Positions 1 to 12,006 are shown, counted from the first letter of the stretch. The stretch: DNA of 64,000 nt from Batillaria attramentaria (GCA_018292915.2 JACVVK020000399.1:298501-362500), one strand, 5' to 3'. Notes: generated by a model from the letters alone, not told the origin. Made by a program: numbers and translations.

Positions 1-1
1 C

Positions 2-115
2 AGCGACAACAGAGCTAGTGGAGGGAGTGTACAGAATAACTCTGTTGCCAATGGCCGTGAGGGTACTGCTAGACGGAAGTACTCACTCAGCAGCAGTGGC
101 AAAAAGTGGTATTCG
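2..115 (+). CDS. Possible partial coding exon at the window edge
   Basis: A frame starting at base 2 is open for 38 codons (SDNRASGGSVQNN...), Ser/Asn/Gly-rich like the rest of the gene downstream. A phase-0 junction at 115/116 would match the phase-0 acceptor at 2591, but the donor (TCG/gtttaa) is poor. Alternatively the frame simply runs to TAA at 118-120, which would make this a terminal exon of another transcript ending KKWYSV. Whether it belongs to the gene at 2591-7845 is uncertain. Confidence 0.35.
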
Positions 116-2590
116 GTTTAATTCTGTTTCCACACAAGAAAAGAGAACTTTAGTAGTTACTGTGGTTGAAACGGTTGATTTACTGTAGTTTTCAACACCA
201 TTGACAGTGAAATGGAACGTGTACATTAGTATGGAAAATTCTCAGGTATATTTCACAATATGCCACAGTTTCTATTAACCCTCTACGATCCAGTTGCAAT
301 GGGGGGGGGGGGACTTTGCCTCAAAAAAGCATCCTTCACTGACAAAACTTGTACAGAATGTGAACCCTTAGGCCAGAGAATCTTTCATTGAGCATTGAGT
401 GTAATGTGCAGCATTAGTGACCCGCAATTATAATCATATTTCCACTGCTGTGGGATAAAGCTTTCGATGAGCTGACAGTTTCGACAGTTCACTGTTCTGT
501 GCATATGCAAGAAGGAACAAAACCCAACACTTGTGCTTAGAGGACGCGTTCCCAGTTACTACTCACTAAACAAACTCGGACTGCTGGAAATTCAGAATGG
601 ATGAGACTCACCTCATCTCCAAACACAAGTGGATCTGATTTTGATGATGCTGTTCGCATATCAGGCCCAGGGGAGGAAATTTAATATCAGCGCATCAGAA
701 GGTTACCAAATGTTGTTACTCTGTTTGTTTGTTTTTCTGACGCTTCTGGTTTAGGGTGCTGGGGCCATCCTGTCGATGGCTGCTTTTCGTTGTCCCCTTT
801 GCAATTGATTTTATTTTCCTTACCTCTTAGTTTCTCCTTGCTTGCAATAGTTGTTAGGGTGGGTGTGTCCAGGTCATGTTCCTCTAGTTCTGCAGCATCT
901 TCTACCCGCTGTGTTATCTCTCATTATCATTTTGCAGTGCACTCTGACCCTTTCTGATTGGCATGCATCATTACCCACACATACATCCTCCCCCCCCCCC
1001 CTCCAAACTGAGAAAAACCAAACAAAACCCAAACCGAAAAACAAACAAAGCAAAACAAAAATATATACAGTGTATATAAATAAATATATAATTTTTGTGT
1101 TTTACTGAATTTCTAAGTAACAACACACACAAAAAACATATATGAGAAGACAGCAGTTAAAGGCATGAACAGCTGAGTTTCGTGTAAAATGGTGTGCAAA
1201 ATTATGACCGTTACATCGATCACAAATGACATACATACTCTGCTGACGCTGCCTTTTAGCGACACGTCAGGGCTGTGGCACCTGTTTTCACACTAGAGTG
1301 ATTCGTTTTCCTTCCCACCAGTGGTTTGCTTTTCCCCTTGAGGCAAATCTTCATATAGGTGCATTTTGTTCACCGTCTGTGGTAGGATGTACCTAAACCA
1401 AAGGTGTTAAATGTCAGTAAAAACCACCTTTGTCCCCTAACCATCTTCTGTTTCGCAGTTATTGCCGCATTTTCTTGGTCAGACTACGTAGCGGCTGTGA
1501 TAGACACATAAAAGGTTCTAGGATTTTCAAAATGGCATGTCAACTATTCACTAACAAAGCACCGGTACTTTCTCAGAGTTACATTCTACACAGGCACAGA
1601 AATCCAGAAACCTTTGACTCTGCTGCACTATAACATCGCTGTTTATTGGGTTGTATGTTAATTTTAGTCATTGTTTTTAATTGTTAATCGAGCTTAGGCA
1701 GTTTCAAGTACAATGATTTGATTTTCCTCCTCGAATCTTTGAATGTGTTCCATCCTGTGTCTGCTTGATAGCCACGTGTAATACTTACTGAGTTTTGCTT
1801 GCAAACCGATTTGGCTGGTTTGGAAACAATTGTACCGATCGAATAGGAGAAAACGGCCATATATTTATGACTGTATTTTAGTAATAAAACGACGTAATTT
1901 TCTTGGTGATCCACCAGTTATTTTGTTCATGTGATGTAAGTTGTGCATTTCGTGAAATAAATTTGTTGTGAGCAGAAGTAAATGAAATGTGTATACTTGT
2001 AGTTTTAAATAAAAAAAATAATAATACTTTTTTTTAAATGAATGCAATTCCATAGAAGTTAATTTGCAATCTTTAAAAATACCGTTATCTTTTTTGTCGA
2101 TGTTTCCTGTGAGTTGGTGATATGTTTAGAGCCTGTAGTTGTTACTTTCTTCTAAATGATTTGATGTTTGTTTTTGGTAGTAATTTCCACAGAGTCTGTA
2201 ATTTTGGTTTTGTAGCTTTTCATTTTAATTAGAAGTGCATTATAGAAGTGTGAAACACTGTAAACCATTGTACGTGTACATACAGTGCTTCTTCGGACAT
2301 TTCTGTTAAACCTGTTATAAATTGTTGCAAACTGCAGACTTATTTGCCAAGTGACTCGCATAACATATATATATACATACTGTAGATGCAGACCTTGTAC
2401 ATGTACATGTATTGCAGGTTGTTGTGACTCAAAGCTTTTGCCAGTGTGTATCAATAGTCCAATTGTAGTCCTCAGTGTGTTTGTGTGATGTCTTTAATTA
2501 TGCTGATTTCATGTACATTCCATATAAAACAACTCACTTTTGATTAGTTGACGCCAGTGATATTTCAGTTTGATTTTGATCGGTTTTCAG

Positions 2591-2725
2591 GCGGGGTCGA
2601 ACTCGGTGCTAGATCGTCTGAACAAAGATAGACGGTCATCACAGTTTCAAAGCAAATACGAAGGACGACACAATGGAGGGGTGCCATGTTTTACAGAGGA
2701 ACGCAGTATGGAACGTGCTGCAAAG
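2591..2725 (+). CDS. Exon of unrecognised gene (phase 0-0)
   Basis: 45 codons after the acceptor gttttcag. The other two frames contain stops. The donor AAG/gttatt is non-ideal but the frame continues correctly into the next exon. Confidence 0.65.
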
Positions 2726-3096
2726 GTTATTCTAGTGCCCTAATTTTCCCCTGTTTTCTTCAAGTACTTTGTTTTTTATGTGAGACATAGCACAGGAAAT
2801 TGCTAATTGATTACACAAGCATTCACCCACTTTATTCAAATCGAAACCTACTGACACAAATTGATGTTCACTCCAGAGTTTCTCTGTTTCACAGATTGTT
2901 TAGTTCGTTGTTGTTTGTGGCGTATATGTGTTTATTTTTAAGACATTGTGTTTTGTTTGATATGTGACATTTCTTTCTATCTCCATTGTCAGAGACTGGC
3001 TGAGATGAAGAAAAAGTATGAAGATGACAAGCAAAGAGAACTGACTTTATACGTGAGTAATCTGTTTAAGTTTGACCATAATCTTTTATGCTTAAG

Positions 3097-3170
<74 letters not shown>

Positions 3171-3321
3171 GGGCGTAGTAGGAACCACGGGGGCCCTGGG
3201 GGCCCAGGCCCCCGTTCGATTTTTGGAAGGGGGGCCCGAATATCTTTGGGCCCCCCTTGCTTTTGAGAAGAGGAGAGGGGGCCCCCTGCTCTGCTGTCGC
3301 AGGACACAATCCTTCGTAGTC

Positions 3322-3402
<81 letters not shown>

Positions 3403-5520
3403 CTTCACCCCGGCCGTATGGCTCACCCGACTTCGTGGGCCCCCCATCCTCTCAGCATCTTCCTACGCGCCTGATATATATATTCAGCTGGATATATATA
3501 TATATCTGTATCCAGCTGAATTTCTGAAATTACATGTACATCCAATAAACATATTTTTGCGGGTGTTTGAGGAGTGGGCTTGTCAGAATGGTCGCTCTGT
3601 TTAGGGATTAAGTTCAGGGCGCTGTAAATTTAACCGTTTTTACCCTCTTTTGTATTTTATTTATTTTATTTTTTGTGGGTTTTTTTTTCGTCATTCTCTC
3701 GCGGCATTCTTTATTTCTTTTCTTTTTTTAATGTATAAATGCATGTTTGCTGACAGTGTGTTGATGAGCATGGCATGTACCAGTACCCACCACACATGTA
3801 CCCCAACGTACTGAGCCAGGATGACTTCAACCATCGACTGCATGTGGCACTGAGCGAGGGAACTGCCAACCTCTCACGCACGCTCATGGGGATGAACGTC
3901 AAGACAGGATACACGCATGCAGGTTAGTTAGGCTTGTGATTTAATAGTGGATTTTTATTTTATTTATTTATTTATTTATTTATTTTTTTTTTATTTATTT
4001 TTTTTTTTTTTTGGGGGGGGGGGGGGTACTTTTAGTGTAGTTGTTTGGTCGTGATCTCTCTTTCTTTTTCTTCTTTTTCTCCCTCCCCCACCCTCTCCCA
4101 CCCCAGTTACATTTGTATTGCAAAGATGGGCTAACAATGTTTTAGCATAAGCTGCGAAGGGCAAGAAAGTCTTCAAAGGTGGTTTAATTACACTCATCAA
4201 GTAGGAACAGATTTTGTTTGTTTGTTTGTTTGACGGGTTTTTTTTTGTTGTTGTTGATGTCGTATTTTCGGTTGTTGTGTTTTGTTTGTTGGTTGGTTGT
4301 TTTTGGGTTGTTGCTGGTTTGTCGCTGAATTATCTCCGTTCTGTATTTCTCAGATGTTATTACTTCAAATCATGTCTTTCACATTAGTTATCACAACTGA
4401 AGGCAGCCGGCTATCACCGCTTCAGTATAGCAGTAGATGAGTAGATCTGGATCTGTGACAATTTATATGTTTGTACCAAATGTTGTCAAGTTGTCTCAGC
4501 AGCTGTTGTGACTGATTTCAGCGAGTAAAGCTGAAGCGTCCCTTGCAACATTTTGTGAGTCGTGTGATGTAGACAGTGTGTAGCAGATTTTTCACTCTGT
4601 AACTCAGTGTTATTTTCTAGATATGTGTAGAACGCTACAGTGTTTTGCGCTAATTGTCTGTGTGTGCATGTTGATGATTGATGGAAATGATACACCTCAA
4701 GTAAACCATACTGGGTGATTTTATTGACACGTGTGAAACAAAGTGAGTCTATTTAATAGCCTCAGGGCTTCCGTCATCTGTCGTCTGTCTGTCTGTCTGT
4801 CTGTGACAAACTTTAACGCAAGCGTTTTCTCAGGAACCACAAACAGCAGAATCACCGAATCTGGCTTGATGATCGACAATGATGAGACCTTTTCGACAGC
4901 CCTTTCATTTTTGTACTCGCTGATTCAAAATGTTTTGAGTACATTCAGGGGGACAACTGCAAGTAATCCGTCTGCAGTTCAGTGGTTACTTCCCCTTAAT
5001 TGCCACATAATTATGTGAGTCCTGGAGGCACTGCCATTCTAGTTCTGATGGCCAATCTTCTATGCAGTATGCATAATGAAGAAAAAAGAACTGAGGGAAG
5101 AGATGTGTCTTGCTGAATCCTGGCCTTCAGTGTTTGGTGGCTACACATAGATGTATTTCAGTCGGATTTGTTGACATTACCGCAGATTAGTGTGGTTTCC
5201 CCGTTTTCCAGTTGGTTTTGCTGTGTTTGCATAGGACTGTGTGACCGTAGGCTGCAAGCAGTTTGTTTGATGGAGTTCAGTTAGTTTTGCTTTCACCAGC
5301 ATGACATTGTGTGCTTGTGAAGTGTGTCAATATTTGCATGCCTGCGGAAAATAGTATTGTGTGGTTTCATCAGAATTAAAAATCTGGGGGGAAAAAAGAA
5401 AACTTCTGATCAGATAATTTCTAGTTTCCATGAGAAAGAATAATATTAATTCTTCGTCTTGATCAGCCAAGAGTAATATTGTTTTGGAGTCGTGCACTTC
5501 ATTAAAAGATGAACACTCAT

Positions 5521-5611
<91 letters not shown>

Positions 5612-7118
5612 AATACCCTTCTTTTAAAAGTGTGGGGGTTTTGTTTGTTTTTGTTTGTTTTGTTTTGTTTGTTTTTTCGTTTTTAAACATAATGGTGAAA
5701 ATTAACATATCGGTTGGACTGTTTCAAACTGCAGATTTTTTGCTACCATCTTACGACTGCAATTCGATGCTGTTCCTTGATCACTCACACATAAGAGTTT
5801 GGTTGCCGTGGTTACAGACAACCTGCAAGACATGCATCCGACCATCAATGGCAACAACTACATGCTGGCGGCCCACCTGAATGGACACTCCAGCAGCGCT
5901 AACCACAACCAGCCCACACCCAGTGCTGCCAGCCCACACAACAACCACGCACACCCGCTCGCAGAAAACCACCGCGATCATAGGTGAGAATCCATGCTCC
6001 TAATTCTTTCTACCTGGCAGATATTGGATGTGCATGCACTAAGTGTGTTAGTTTGTGTCTGGTATATGGGTTTGTTGTTGTTAGTGGTGGTGCTCCTTTA
6101 ACCCACTGACATGCACAGCACCTTCTCTTGCCCTCATGTAGGTCTCATTGTTGCTGCTAAAGAGACCCGTGTCTTGTGAAAAGGAGATCCCCCGAAAACC
6201 CTTTTGTGTCATTTGGGCAGATTATGGTGGGCTGGTGAAACATTCTTGAACGTGTTTCTTTTGTTTTCATTTATTCGCTGTTTTTACCTCTTTGTAAAGT
6301 TTTTTTTTCTGTTTTTTTTTTTTTTCGGCGGAGGGGGAAAGATGGGGTATTATTAGATTTGGGGGGCGGGGGTGGTGTTATTACTATTAGATGTATTATT
6401 GTTTAAAATCACAGCTGTTTGAGGTGTTTGCACGCTGTGTGATTTCAAAACTAATCTGGGTGTGTTTGGGCGTTGTCTTTCTGTCACTATCATTCACTAC
6501 CACCATCAACGTCACCACCACCCACCACAGTCGCTGCAGCTCCAGTGAAGACAGCGAGAGTGAAAGTGAAGTTATAAAAACACAGTCAGCAGTCCCCATG
6601 TCATCACGGCGAAGTCCGTACCACCTGGACATGCTGCAGCTGCAACGGAGTCCGACCTTGACCTCATGGCCGGTCAAGGCTGGTGGTAGTCACAGCAACG
6701 GAGCATTTTCTGCCATCATTCCCCCAGCTCCTGTGACAAAGCGGATTGTCCGCTATAAGTAGGTTCAGATAACACGTACACTGCCATTAGTGACTGCACT
6801 GAAAGTTTGAATTGATTTTAACCATTGTTCACGTGTGTGTGTTTTTCTTTGGTGTGGGTTCATTGCTTCTGATGTCATCCAGTAAATTGCTTTAAAGAAC
6901 AGGGGAGGCATTGTGTGCTCCTCTGCTTCTGATTTTGACTTACAGTTGTGCTTGTAACATAAAGTTTTGATAGTACTGGCATTGACTGGACATTGATCAT
7001 CATTGAGCTTCAACTAAGACTTGTAAAATAAACAAAATAATAAGCGACGAAACAAGTGAAATTTTATGAACATTCTACATATTATACATCCTTACAGTTC
7101 AGTTCAGCGTGTTCACAT

Positions 7119-7154
<36 letters not shown>

Positions 7155-7845
7155 GGACAAGTCAGGTCCATGGACAAGGTCAAGGTCAGCTTCCACGCAG
7201 CCTCCAGCGACACAGCCCAAATGCAGCGCCACCTATGATTGCATCTGGTATACAGCCAATCAGTCGCGACCTGCCCCGGTCTTCCCTAGGACAGACTCAG
7301 CCAACCCTCCAGGAGAGACAACCCCAGTTTGAGAGACCCCGCATTGGTCGTGGACCTTTGGTGAGAATTAAGAATTCGTTGACTCTGATTTATCATTACT
7401 TCTGTTTTAACAGTTTTTCACTTTCTGGTTTGAGCACATGCTGGTTATCATTGATCCTTTCAGGTGTGTGTGTGTGGTAGGTCATGTGATGGAATTGGTG
7501 CAATTTAATTAGGTGAAAGGTCAAGGAGTGCAATCAGGTGTGGGACTGCGCAAGTATAATTGTGTATGTGAAATTGATGCAGTAGTATGTCTGAAAAGAC
7601 AAATAAAGACTTGGTAGCTTCTCCGGAAGAATGTTAATACCAGTAGCCCAAAGCAAGGTGTGGGGTTCTGCTTTCTATTTGTTTTGGGTGTTTGATTTTT
7701 TTTCTTCCATTATCAAAATGTTTGTTTGGTTAATAAGTTTACATGTGAGAATTAAACTTTGTATGCGTGAAGTTTTGCTGAACTTTTGTTACAGATACGA
7801 GGGTTGCGACATCCAAGTATTCGACAGGGCTACTCATACGAGTGA
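2591..7845 (+). CDS. Unrecognised multi-exon gene, C-terminal 336 residues (seven exons)
   Basis: I do not recognise the family. Exons 2591-2725, 2993-3052, 3757-3922, 5818-5983, 6531-6758, 7156-7360 and 7795-7845 join with matching phases into 337 codons ending in TGA at 7843-7845. All introns end in AG and all begin GT. From the first exon, residues 1-65 are charged and end in a Lys/Glu-rich segment (EMKKKYEDDKQREL) that may be helical. Residues ~66-120 hold the most domain-like stretch (PNVLSQDDFNHRLHVALSEG). Residues ~121-175 are Asn/His/Ala-rich, ~176-190 form an acidic-serine run (CSSSEDSESESE), and ~252-320 are Gln/Pro/Arg-rich. The end is basic and then aromatic (RQGYSYE). There is no signal peptide or membrane helix in this part, so a cytoplasmic or nuclear scaffold-type protein is likely (inference). 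The N-terminus lies outside the window or in the uncertain exon at 2-115. Confidence 0.72.
2993..3052 (+). CDS. Exon of unrecognised gene, charged segment (phase 0-0)
   Basis: 20 codons rich in Lys, Glu and Asp, between acceptor ccattgtcag and the strong donor TAC/gtgagt. Confidence 0.7.
3102..3167. repeat. (AT)n microsatellite
   Basis: Uninterrupted AT dinucleotides immediately left of the MITE. Confidence 0.95.
3168..3473. mobile_element. hAT-like MITE inserted in an AT microsatellite
   Basis: A ~306-bp unit starts CAGGGGCGTAGTAGGAA and ends TTCCTACGCGCCTG, imperfect terminal inverted repeats of the CAGGGGCGTAG type common on animal hAT elements. Both flanks are ATATATAT, which would fit an 8-bp target duplication but cannot be told from the surrounding AT repeat. 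The interior is G/C-run rich and holds a (CA)n tract; there is no transposase frame. It lies in the intron between exons 2993-3052 and 3757-3922. Confidence 0.55.
3323..3398. repeat. (CA)n microsatellite inside the MITE
   Basis: About 38 AC/CA units within the hAT-like MITE, close to its right end. Confidence 0.95.
3757..3922 (+). CDS. Exon of unrecognised gene, most domain-like part (phase 0-1)
   Basis: 55 codons plus one base after acceptor gctgacag, donor G/gttagt. It encodes the YQYPPHMYPNVLSQDDFNHR region, the best query for a homology search. Confidence 0.72.
4743..4990 (+). repeat. Dispersed copy of the array family at 50896-52322
   Basis: It shares the order gagtctat-taata, a CTGTCTGTCTGTCTGT run, aactttaacg, gttttctcag, acaaacagcaga, then gatgatcgacaatgatgagacc with the start of the 50.9-kb array. 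It holds one unit only and lacks the AGGTCAAGGTCA core. It lies in an intron of the unrecognised gene. Confidence 0.6.
5522..5609. repeat. (CA)n microsatellite
   Basis: About 44 uninterrupted CA units in an intron of the unrecognised gene. Confidence 0.95.
5818..5983 (+). CDS. Exon of unrecognised gene, Asn/His/Ala-rich (phase 1-2)
   Basis: Acceptor ggttacag, donor AG/gtgaga. It encodes a low-complexity linker (HLNGHSSSANHNQPTPSAAS). Confidence 0.72.
6531..6758 (+). CDS. Exon of unrecognised gene, acidic-serine cluster (phase 2-2)
   Basis: It begins SRCSSSEDSESESE, a casein-kinase-2-like acidic serine run, and continues with SRRSPYHLDMLQLQRSP. The donor is TATAA/gtaggt. If that donor were skipped, the frame would meet TAG at 6760-6762, giving a shorter isoform ending IVRYK. 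Confidence 0.7.
7156..7360 (+). CDS. Exon of unrecognised gene, Gln/Pro-rich (phase 2-0)
   Basis: Acceptor is a long CT run followed by catcag; donor TTG/gtgaga. It encodes GQGQGQLPRSLQRHSP and ends RPRIGRGPL. Confidence 0.72.
7795..7845 (+). CDS. Terminal exon of unrecognised gene
   Basis: 16 codons plus TGA after acceptor ttgttacag; it encodes IRGLRHPSIRQGYSYE. It is followed by AT-rich sequence consistent with a 3' UTR. Confidence 0.7.
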   Translation: MRGLRHPSIRQGYSYE

Positions 7846-8202
7846 GTGACGTGGTGTGAAGTGACGTCACCCTGTGCTTTCGTGACATACAAAGTGCCTG
7901 TGCCACAATATTGCCATTTTGAGGCTGCCAAACAGTACGCGACTGATGTCTTGGGATGTGTGTGATACAATTCCGTTCAAAATCCCTGCTGCAAATGACT
8001 AACCTACCTCAGTATGTGGAGAAGATTTGGTCGCTCAGTACACCGACACACATTGTCTGTTAATTATTCTTACATGCCATGAATACGGATATTTCCTCTT
8101 GGAGACATTTTAGCGTGCTTTTGTAACTGGACTAGGAATTGCAGGTTTTGCACATCTGATGAAGGGGTGTGCTCCATCATATATACGTTCATTTTAAATA
8201 AA
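7846..8202 (+). other. 3' UTR of the unrecognised gene with polyadenylation signal
   Basis: Non-coding after the stop codon. AATAAA at 8197-8202 is followed by a TG-rich stretch, a plausible cleavage site. A further AATAAA at 9798-9803 would allow a longer 3' UTR. Confidence 0.45.
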
Positions 8203-9370
8203 AGACACCTGCATGTGACCAGATGTTTGTGATACAGTGGCAGTGATTGTAGGAACTGTTTGACTTTTTGTGCTTTTGATTCTTTTTAATAGAAACGTTT
8301 AGTGATACTTCGGCAGCTAAATACTAGTGGTCTGTAGGCCAGCCATATAAAATCAAAATTATCTCTATGTGATGTGATGATGAGTTTAGTTTCCACAACT
8401 CGCCCTTCTGAGTTTTGTCGTTTATTCCATCTGCTCAGGTCTATTCAGGCAGCTGAAAGGTGTACGTTTTCTATGAGAAGTATTTGAACATTTGTACGCA
8501 CAACAACACATGGTTATAGTTTTTGGCATCTGTGACACTCAGCCCATTGTGACCTCAAACAACGGTGCGTTAGATCTGATTTCGGTATTCAGAAAGATTC
8601 GTAAAACCATTATACTAATTAATACTGACATGGCCACTGTTGGTTATGTTTGGTAAGAAGATCCGATGCATCCACGGCTGCTGATCTTGTTTCAAAATCT
8701 GAAATGAACTGAGACTCCTGAGCGTTGGTCTTATGACAAAACATAGCAGAAGTTGAGAAAGGAACCCCTGCTTTGCTGTGGAAATTGCTAAATCTTCATC
8801 CTCTTCGAAATGGAAACTATCATTTTACTATCATTTTTTTTTTTTTATCTGTACCATCACAACTTTTTGGACACAACGACTTTGGCCACATGAGTTGCTA
8901 ACCGGTATTTTGACACCCATGTACCATGTCACTTAAAATATTTGATGGATATTCCCATCAGAGTTTTCAGCTGTCTGAAGTAGCCTTAACTGAATTAAAA
9001 ATGTATTTACAGTGGCGGAATATGCCTTTTCTTGAGGCCAAACTTTTTCTTTTCAAGCAAGATCTTTAACCTTGTTGATAACAATAGCGGGTGTCATCTT
9101 GCCATTGGTAACCTATTGTCAAAGCTGTGTAGCCCATCAATACTTTCAATCTTTACCAGTTAATATGGATTTTTGTCGCTCAGTTTCCCATACTATATGT
9201 GTATGTTTATCAGTGGTGTGATCAATAACTGTTATGATTTATCAGTATCCGTCCTGTTCACAGAAGGTGCTACTGAAATTGTGATGTGTGCGTTCATTGA
9301 ACTGCCTGTGATAAATACATATTTGTAACTGTCTGTGTTTCAGATATGAACACAGAATTTAGTTTGACGG
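8203..9370. other. Non-coding AT-rich stretch, no gene seen
   Basis: No exon with splice sites or long frame was found on either strand. It may be extended 3' UTR or intergenic sequence. Confidence 0.5.
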
Positions 9371-10050
9371 CATGTATCTCTGTACTGTTTGTAAGTGGAG
9401 GATGAAATGCTGTTAGGTTGAAGTTTTCATTGTTGTTAAACTTGTATTACACTTTTGCATTGTTGTTCTGCTAAGGAAAACTGTGTGTTTTCATTTGATG
9501 CTCAGTGAACAGTAGCACAGTATTGCGTTACTGAAAAGTGGATACACTGATGTGCTGTGTACCTGACACAAAAACCTACTGTATCACAAACGTTAACTTG
9601 ATGTATCAGTGCACATGTACACGAAAGGGGAGGAGGGGGTGGGGGGTCTTACTCATATCATTTTATGAATATTTATTTGCCATTCCAGAGAATGTGTGTG
9701 AATAGTCAGTTCCAGACGTAAAATTAGTTTTCTTGTTACAGTATTTTTTTGTGTGTCATATCCATGACCTACCCATCAGCACAGCTGGTGTATTGAAAAT
9801 AAATTTGCTTATTGTTTAGTTTTGGGTTAGTTATTCATACACAGGGCAGTGCTTTGTGTAAAGGGCGTGGAGACTGTTCCTGTTGACTCTTGAGAGCTGT
9901 TAACATTACAAGCAGAGTTGATTGTAAATGTGGAATTTTGTGTTTACTCTACACATTACTGTGGCCAAAGTAAAATTCTGACAAGAAATGTTCGCACTTG
10001 CTATTGCTCTTGTGTTCAAGTGTTCAGTGCGCCCATACGTATAACTCTGT
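9371..10050 (+). repeat. Copy 1 of a ~680-bp duplicated segment
   Basis: Colinear with 12543-13212. Shared landmarks in order are tgtaagtggagg, gctgtt, cattgttgtta, gatgctcagtgaacagta, gtgctgtgtacctgaca, cagagaatgtgtgtg, gtcagttcca, agcacagct, gattgtaaat-tggaattttgtgttta and ttcaagtgtt. Both copies end at a TG microsatellite. The visible divergence is moderate. Confidence 0.8.
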
Positions 10051-10139
10051 GTGTGTGTGTTGTTTTTTTGTTTTTTGTTTGTTTTTTTTTTTTGGGGGGA
10101 GGGGTTCGTTTGTTTGTTTTTTGTTGTTGTGGTGGTTGT

Positions 10140-10170
<31 letters not shown>

Positions 10171-10319
10171 GGAGGGGGGAGGAGTGAGGGACTCGAGTAT
10201 ACGGGTTTTTAACGGGTCCCATGCTCACGCTCACCATATCAAACTGTTTAGTTCTCCACGCTAGTACGACCTTCAACTGAGACCGTGTTGTCAAACACTT
10301 GTCCATAATACACGTATGC

Positions 10320-10575
10320 CGCATAATATACGTCCCTGCTTTCGGGTCCCTGAGAAAACAATCACGGCTGTGTTTCATTAATATCGGCGATGTCCTTGTG
10401 CTCCGCTTTACGGACACTGTCCTCAGTGTTTCTGGGAAGCGTAGCGACTGAAACGTCTGAGTTAACTGATTATTCTAGAATTCTGTGCAGATATACATAC
10501 CTCAAGCCTGTTCAAGATCTGTTGGCATGTATTTTTTTCCTATAACTGGTGTCGTTGGAAGTGCAGCTGACATGT
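10320..10575 (+). repeat. Uninterrupted copy of a second repeat family
   Basis: It matches 15150-15206 joined to 19018-19240. Landmarks are ccct-ctttcgg, tga-aaaac-atcacg-ctgtg, gatgtccttgt-ctc-gcttta, cggacac, ttctgggaagcgt, gtctgagttaa, tattctag and ggaagtgcagctga. This copy shows what the other looked like before the SINE and LINE arrived. Confidence 0.7.
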
Positions 10576-10618
10576 CGGAATGTTCAGCAATGATTGGCCT
10601 TAGTCACGCCAACCGCGT

Positions 10619-10619
<1 letters not shown>

Positions 10620-10676
<57 letters not shown>

Positions 10677-10704
10677 GCACGCACGCACGCACGCACGCAC
10701 ACAC
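10620..10704. repeat. (CA)n then (CACG)n microsatellite
   Basis: A CA run passes into CACG repeats, a compound tract. Confidence 0.95.
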
Positions 10705-10766
10705 GCACTTGGAGAAACTTTCGAAACTTTTTTTTTTCGATTTAAGTCACCTTGTACATTTTAAGA

Positions 10767-11065
10767 ATAACAACAACAATAATAATAATAATAATAATAA
10801 TAAATGGTATTTGAAGGGCGCATTTCTTTAAATAAAACTCACTCACGGACACTCACGAGCATTATACAACTATGGACATACGTACACTGCTGAAACTGAC
10901 TAGTTGAACAGGACATTACTGGAGTTAGTTATTTATGGCCTCACGCCGCTCAAACAAAAAAGACCAACTCGCGGCTGAGGAAATTACTGGAAGGTTTTGC
11001 GAAAAAGGAACGTGTTAATACTGCTCTTAAAAACAGAGTTTTCAGGTTATTCAGGTTTTATGTGG
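10767..11065 (-). mobile_element. 5'-truncated CR1/L2-like LINE 3' end
   Basis: Read on the minus strand it contains ctgtttttaagagcagt, cgttcctttt, ccttccagtaatttcc, then agaaatgcgccc-tcaaat-ccattt and an (ATT)n tail. The same landmarks occur in the same order in the + strand fragment at 47090-47557. Only the last few codons of the reverse transcriptase and the 3' UTR remain. Confidence 0.65.
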
Positions 11066-11660
11066 TTTCCCCTTCTTATCTGTCACCACCCGAGAACACG
11101 ACCCAACCCCCGAAAACTGATCAACCTGTAATAGTTTTTGTTTTCATTTGTTTTCATCTCAACTGAAAAGTGAAGTTTAAAACCAACATTTCTGAATACC
11201 ATCGTTCACCTAATAGCTTCTCCCTCCAAGATTTGTTTACAAAAAAATATCTGTGAGGCGCCATTTGCACGAAGCAGCCTGAACGCTGAGGGAGGGTGGG
11301 GTGGGTGAATAATAGTTGATTGAACAACAGTGAACAGATTTATATTTGATGAGTGGGTTTTTTTTTTTTTGGGGGGGGGGGTTGTTTTGTTTCGTTGTTG
11401 TTGTTGTTTGGTTTAGTTACATTGCAAAATACACGACTGGACACGTAAAATAAAAACAGAAAGGAAGTTTGTATTGGTGGATATCGCATCGTTTACACGG
11501 ATATCGACGACCTTGCCCTTGTGGTCGGTACACCCAGGGCTATTCCACGGCTCTCCACCAATCGCTGTCGGAAAAAGATAACAAAAAATGATAACAATAT
11601 TACGTTGGCAAACGCATGTTGTCAGTTCCAGTATCTTCTCCTTTTTTTTTTTTTTTTTAG

Positions 11661-11773
11661 AGACAAGTTTGAAACGTTTAGCGTGGAGCTGGTTGTTCGA
11701 CTTCGACACGAAGATACGGCTTTTTTTGCACGTTTTGTCATGAACCTTATCGTTAAGGAATTTTCTCTTTCAA
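11661..11773 (+). CDS. Candidate coding exon of an unidentified gene (phase 2-1)
   Basis: It starts after a strong polypyrimidine acceptor (18 T's then AG) and ends at a consensus donor (TCAA/gtaagt). Of the three frames only one is open, 37 codons (FETFSVELVVRLRHED...). The phase-1 end fits the candidate terminal exon at 12136. I do not recognise the protein, and no confident upstream exon was found, so this could be a decayed gene fragment. Confidence 0.4.
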
Positions 11774-11916
11774 GTAAGTTCGTGAGGGTACCCATCAAAG
11801 TCACAAAAAAGAAAAATATATCTTGAAATATGCGAAAACAACAACAAAAACCAGTTTTATTTATTTCCACGGGTGTTTATCTTATGGTTGAAACGATATA
11901 CATTTCTTTGTTATTT

Positions 11917-11918
<2 letters not shown>

Positions 11919-12006
<88 letters not shown>

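Noticed and set aside
3066..3447. Long frames over the AT/CA tracts (IYIYIY, TVTVTV and similar peptides)
   Set aside because: Frames through dinucleotide repeats are open by necessity; the same applies to every CA/TG tract in the window.
7170..7188. CAAGGTCAAGGTCA in the Gln-rich exon, same motif as the intron 1 array
   Set aside because: It is explained by codons for a Gly-Gln repeat; probably coincidence.
11429..11562. Minus-strand frame after a strong acceptor (IGGEPWNSPGCTDHKGKVVD...)
   Set aside because: It has no usable donor and runs to a stop through AT-rich sequence; left unannotated although the acceptor is good.
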